From NCBI GenBank assembly GCA_964417785.1, contig CAYQJO010000259.1:1-5933 (forward strand): DNA of 5,933 nucleotides, read 5' to 3'. Below the pieces are notes generated by a model. It was not told the DNA's origin and searched no databases. It worked only from the letters and a program-made list of their open reading frames with translations. Source of the DNA: DAOTUL01 sp034437435. Lineage in GTDB: Bacteria; Chloroflexota; Anaerolineae; Aggregatilineales; Phototrophicaceae. A program made the translations under genes and the position numbers. Positions 5,884 to 5,933 of the stretch are shown here, piece after piece. Numbering within the stretch: the first letter of the stretch is position 1; every line of letters begins with the position of its first letter.

Positions 5884-5933
5884 CTACCGGCTGTGAACCT
5901 GCACCCTGCTCAGATAGCCCTCGGCAAAGCGCC
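5884..5933 (-). CDS. Possible C-terminal end of a minus-strand gene (start outside window)
   Basis: Read on the minus strand, one frame runs from the window edge to a TAG at 5886-5884 and encodes RFAEGYLSRVQVHSR, which looks like ordinary protein end sequence. The hairpin at 5838-5864 would then lie between two converging genes. Only 15 residues are visible and other frames here are also open, so this is tentative and no function can be given. Confidence 0.25.
   Translation of the reverse strand, partial: RFAEGYLSRVQVHSR

Noticed and set aside
1..5933. CRISPR array, tRNA, rRNA or transposase
   Set aside because: I saw no regularly spaced repeats, cloverleaf-like segments, ribosomal RNA sequence or transposase/integrase motifs on either strand.

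Overview
The window looks like bacterial chromosome carrying a small carboxylic-acid/acyl-CoA catabolic operon, with a two-gene DNA modification/restriction-type pair sitting inside it. All well-supported genes are on the + strand. The organism cannot be named from sequence alone. GC-rich catabolic genes, an SCP2-type thiolase followed by an OB-fold/zinc-ribbon (DUF35-like) protein, and a C/G-rich CCTCACCC...GGGTGAGG intergenic hairpin would fit an environmental Chloroflexota-like bacterium. This is a weak inference; other GC-rich bacteria are possible.

Layout: (1) bases 1-189 are the 3' end of an alpha/beta-hydrolase gene, retaining the catalytic His region. (2) Bases 222-1577 encode an exocyclic-amino DNA methyltransferase with a DPFSGTGTT motif I and a TSPPY motif IV. 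(3) Bases 1592-2515 encode a protein with a PD-(D/E)XK-like nuclease core (D...ESK), most simply the cognate restriction endonuclease. (4) Bases 2530-4065 encode a complete ANL-superfamily acyl-CoA synthetase/AMP-ligase. (5) Bases 4069-4125 form a two-tier inverted repeat. (6) Bases 4145-5410 encode an SCP2-type thiolase. (7) Bases 5429-5833 encode a small OB-fold protein whose zinc ribbon has lost half its cysteines. (8) A perfect 11-bp hairpin at 5838-5864 closes the operon, and a minus-strand gene may end just beyond it.

The hydrolase, ligase, thiolase and OB-fold protein make a coherent set: hydrolysis of an ester or C-C bond, activation of the acid to its CoA ester, and thiolytic (or condensing) chemistry by a thiolase working with its DUF35-type partner. 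The substrate cannot be read from the sequence. The methyltransferase/nuclease pair has no metabolic link to this set, is visibly AT-richer, and is packed between hydrolase and ligase with gaps of 32, 14 and 14 bases. It therefore looks like a restriction-modification cassette inserted into an operon without breaking its genes. A 7-bp direct repeat (ATTGGAG) lies at its two junctions and overlaps the ligase's ribosome-binding site. The main points of interest are this insertion, the nuclease that I cannot assign to a named family, and the degenerate zinc ribbon.
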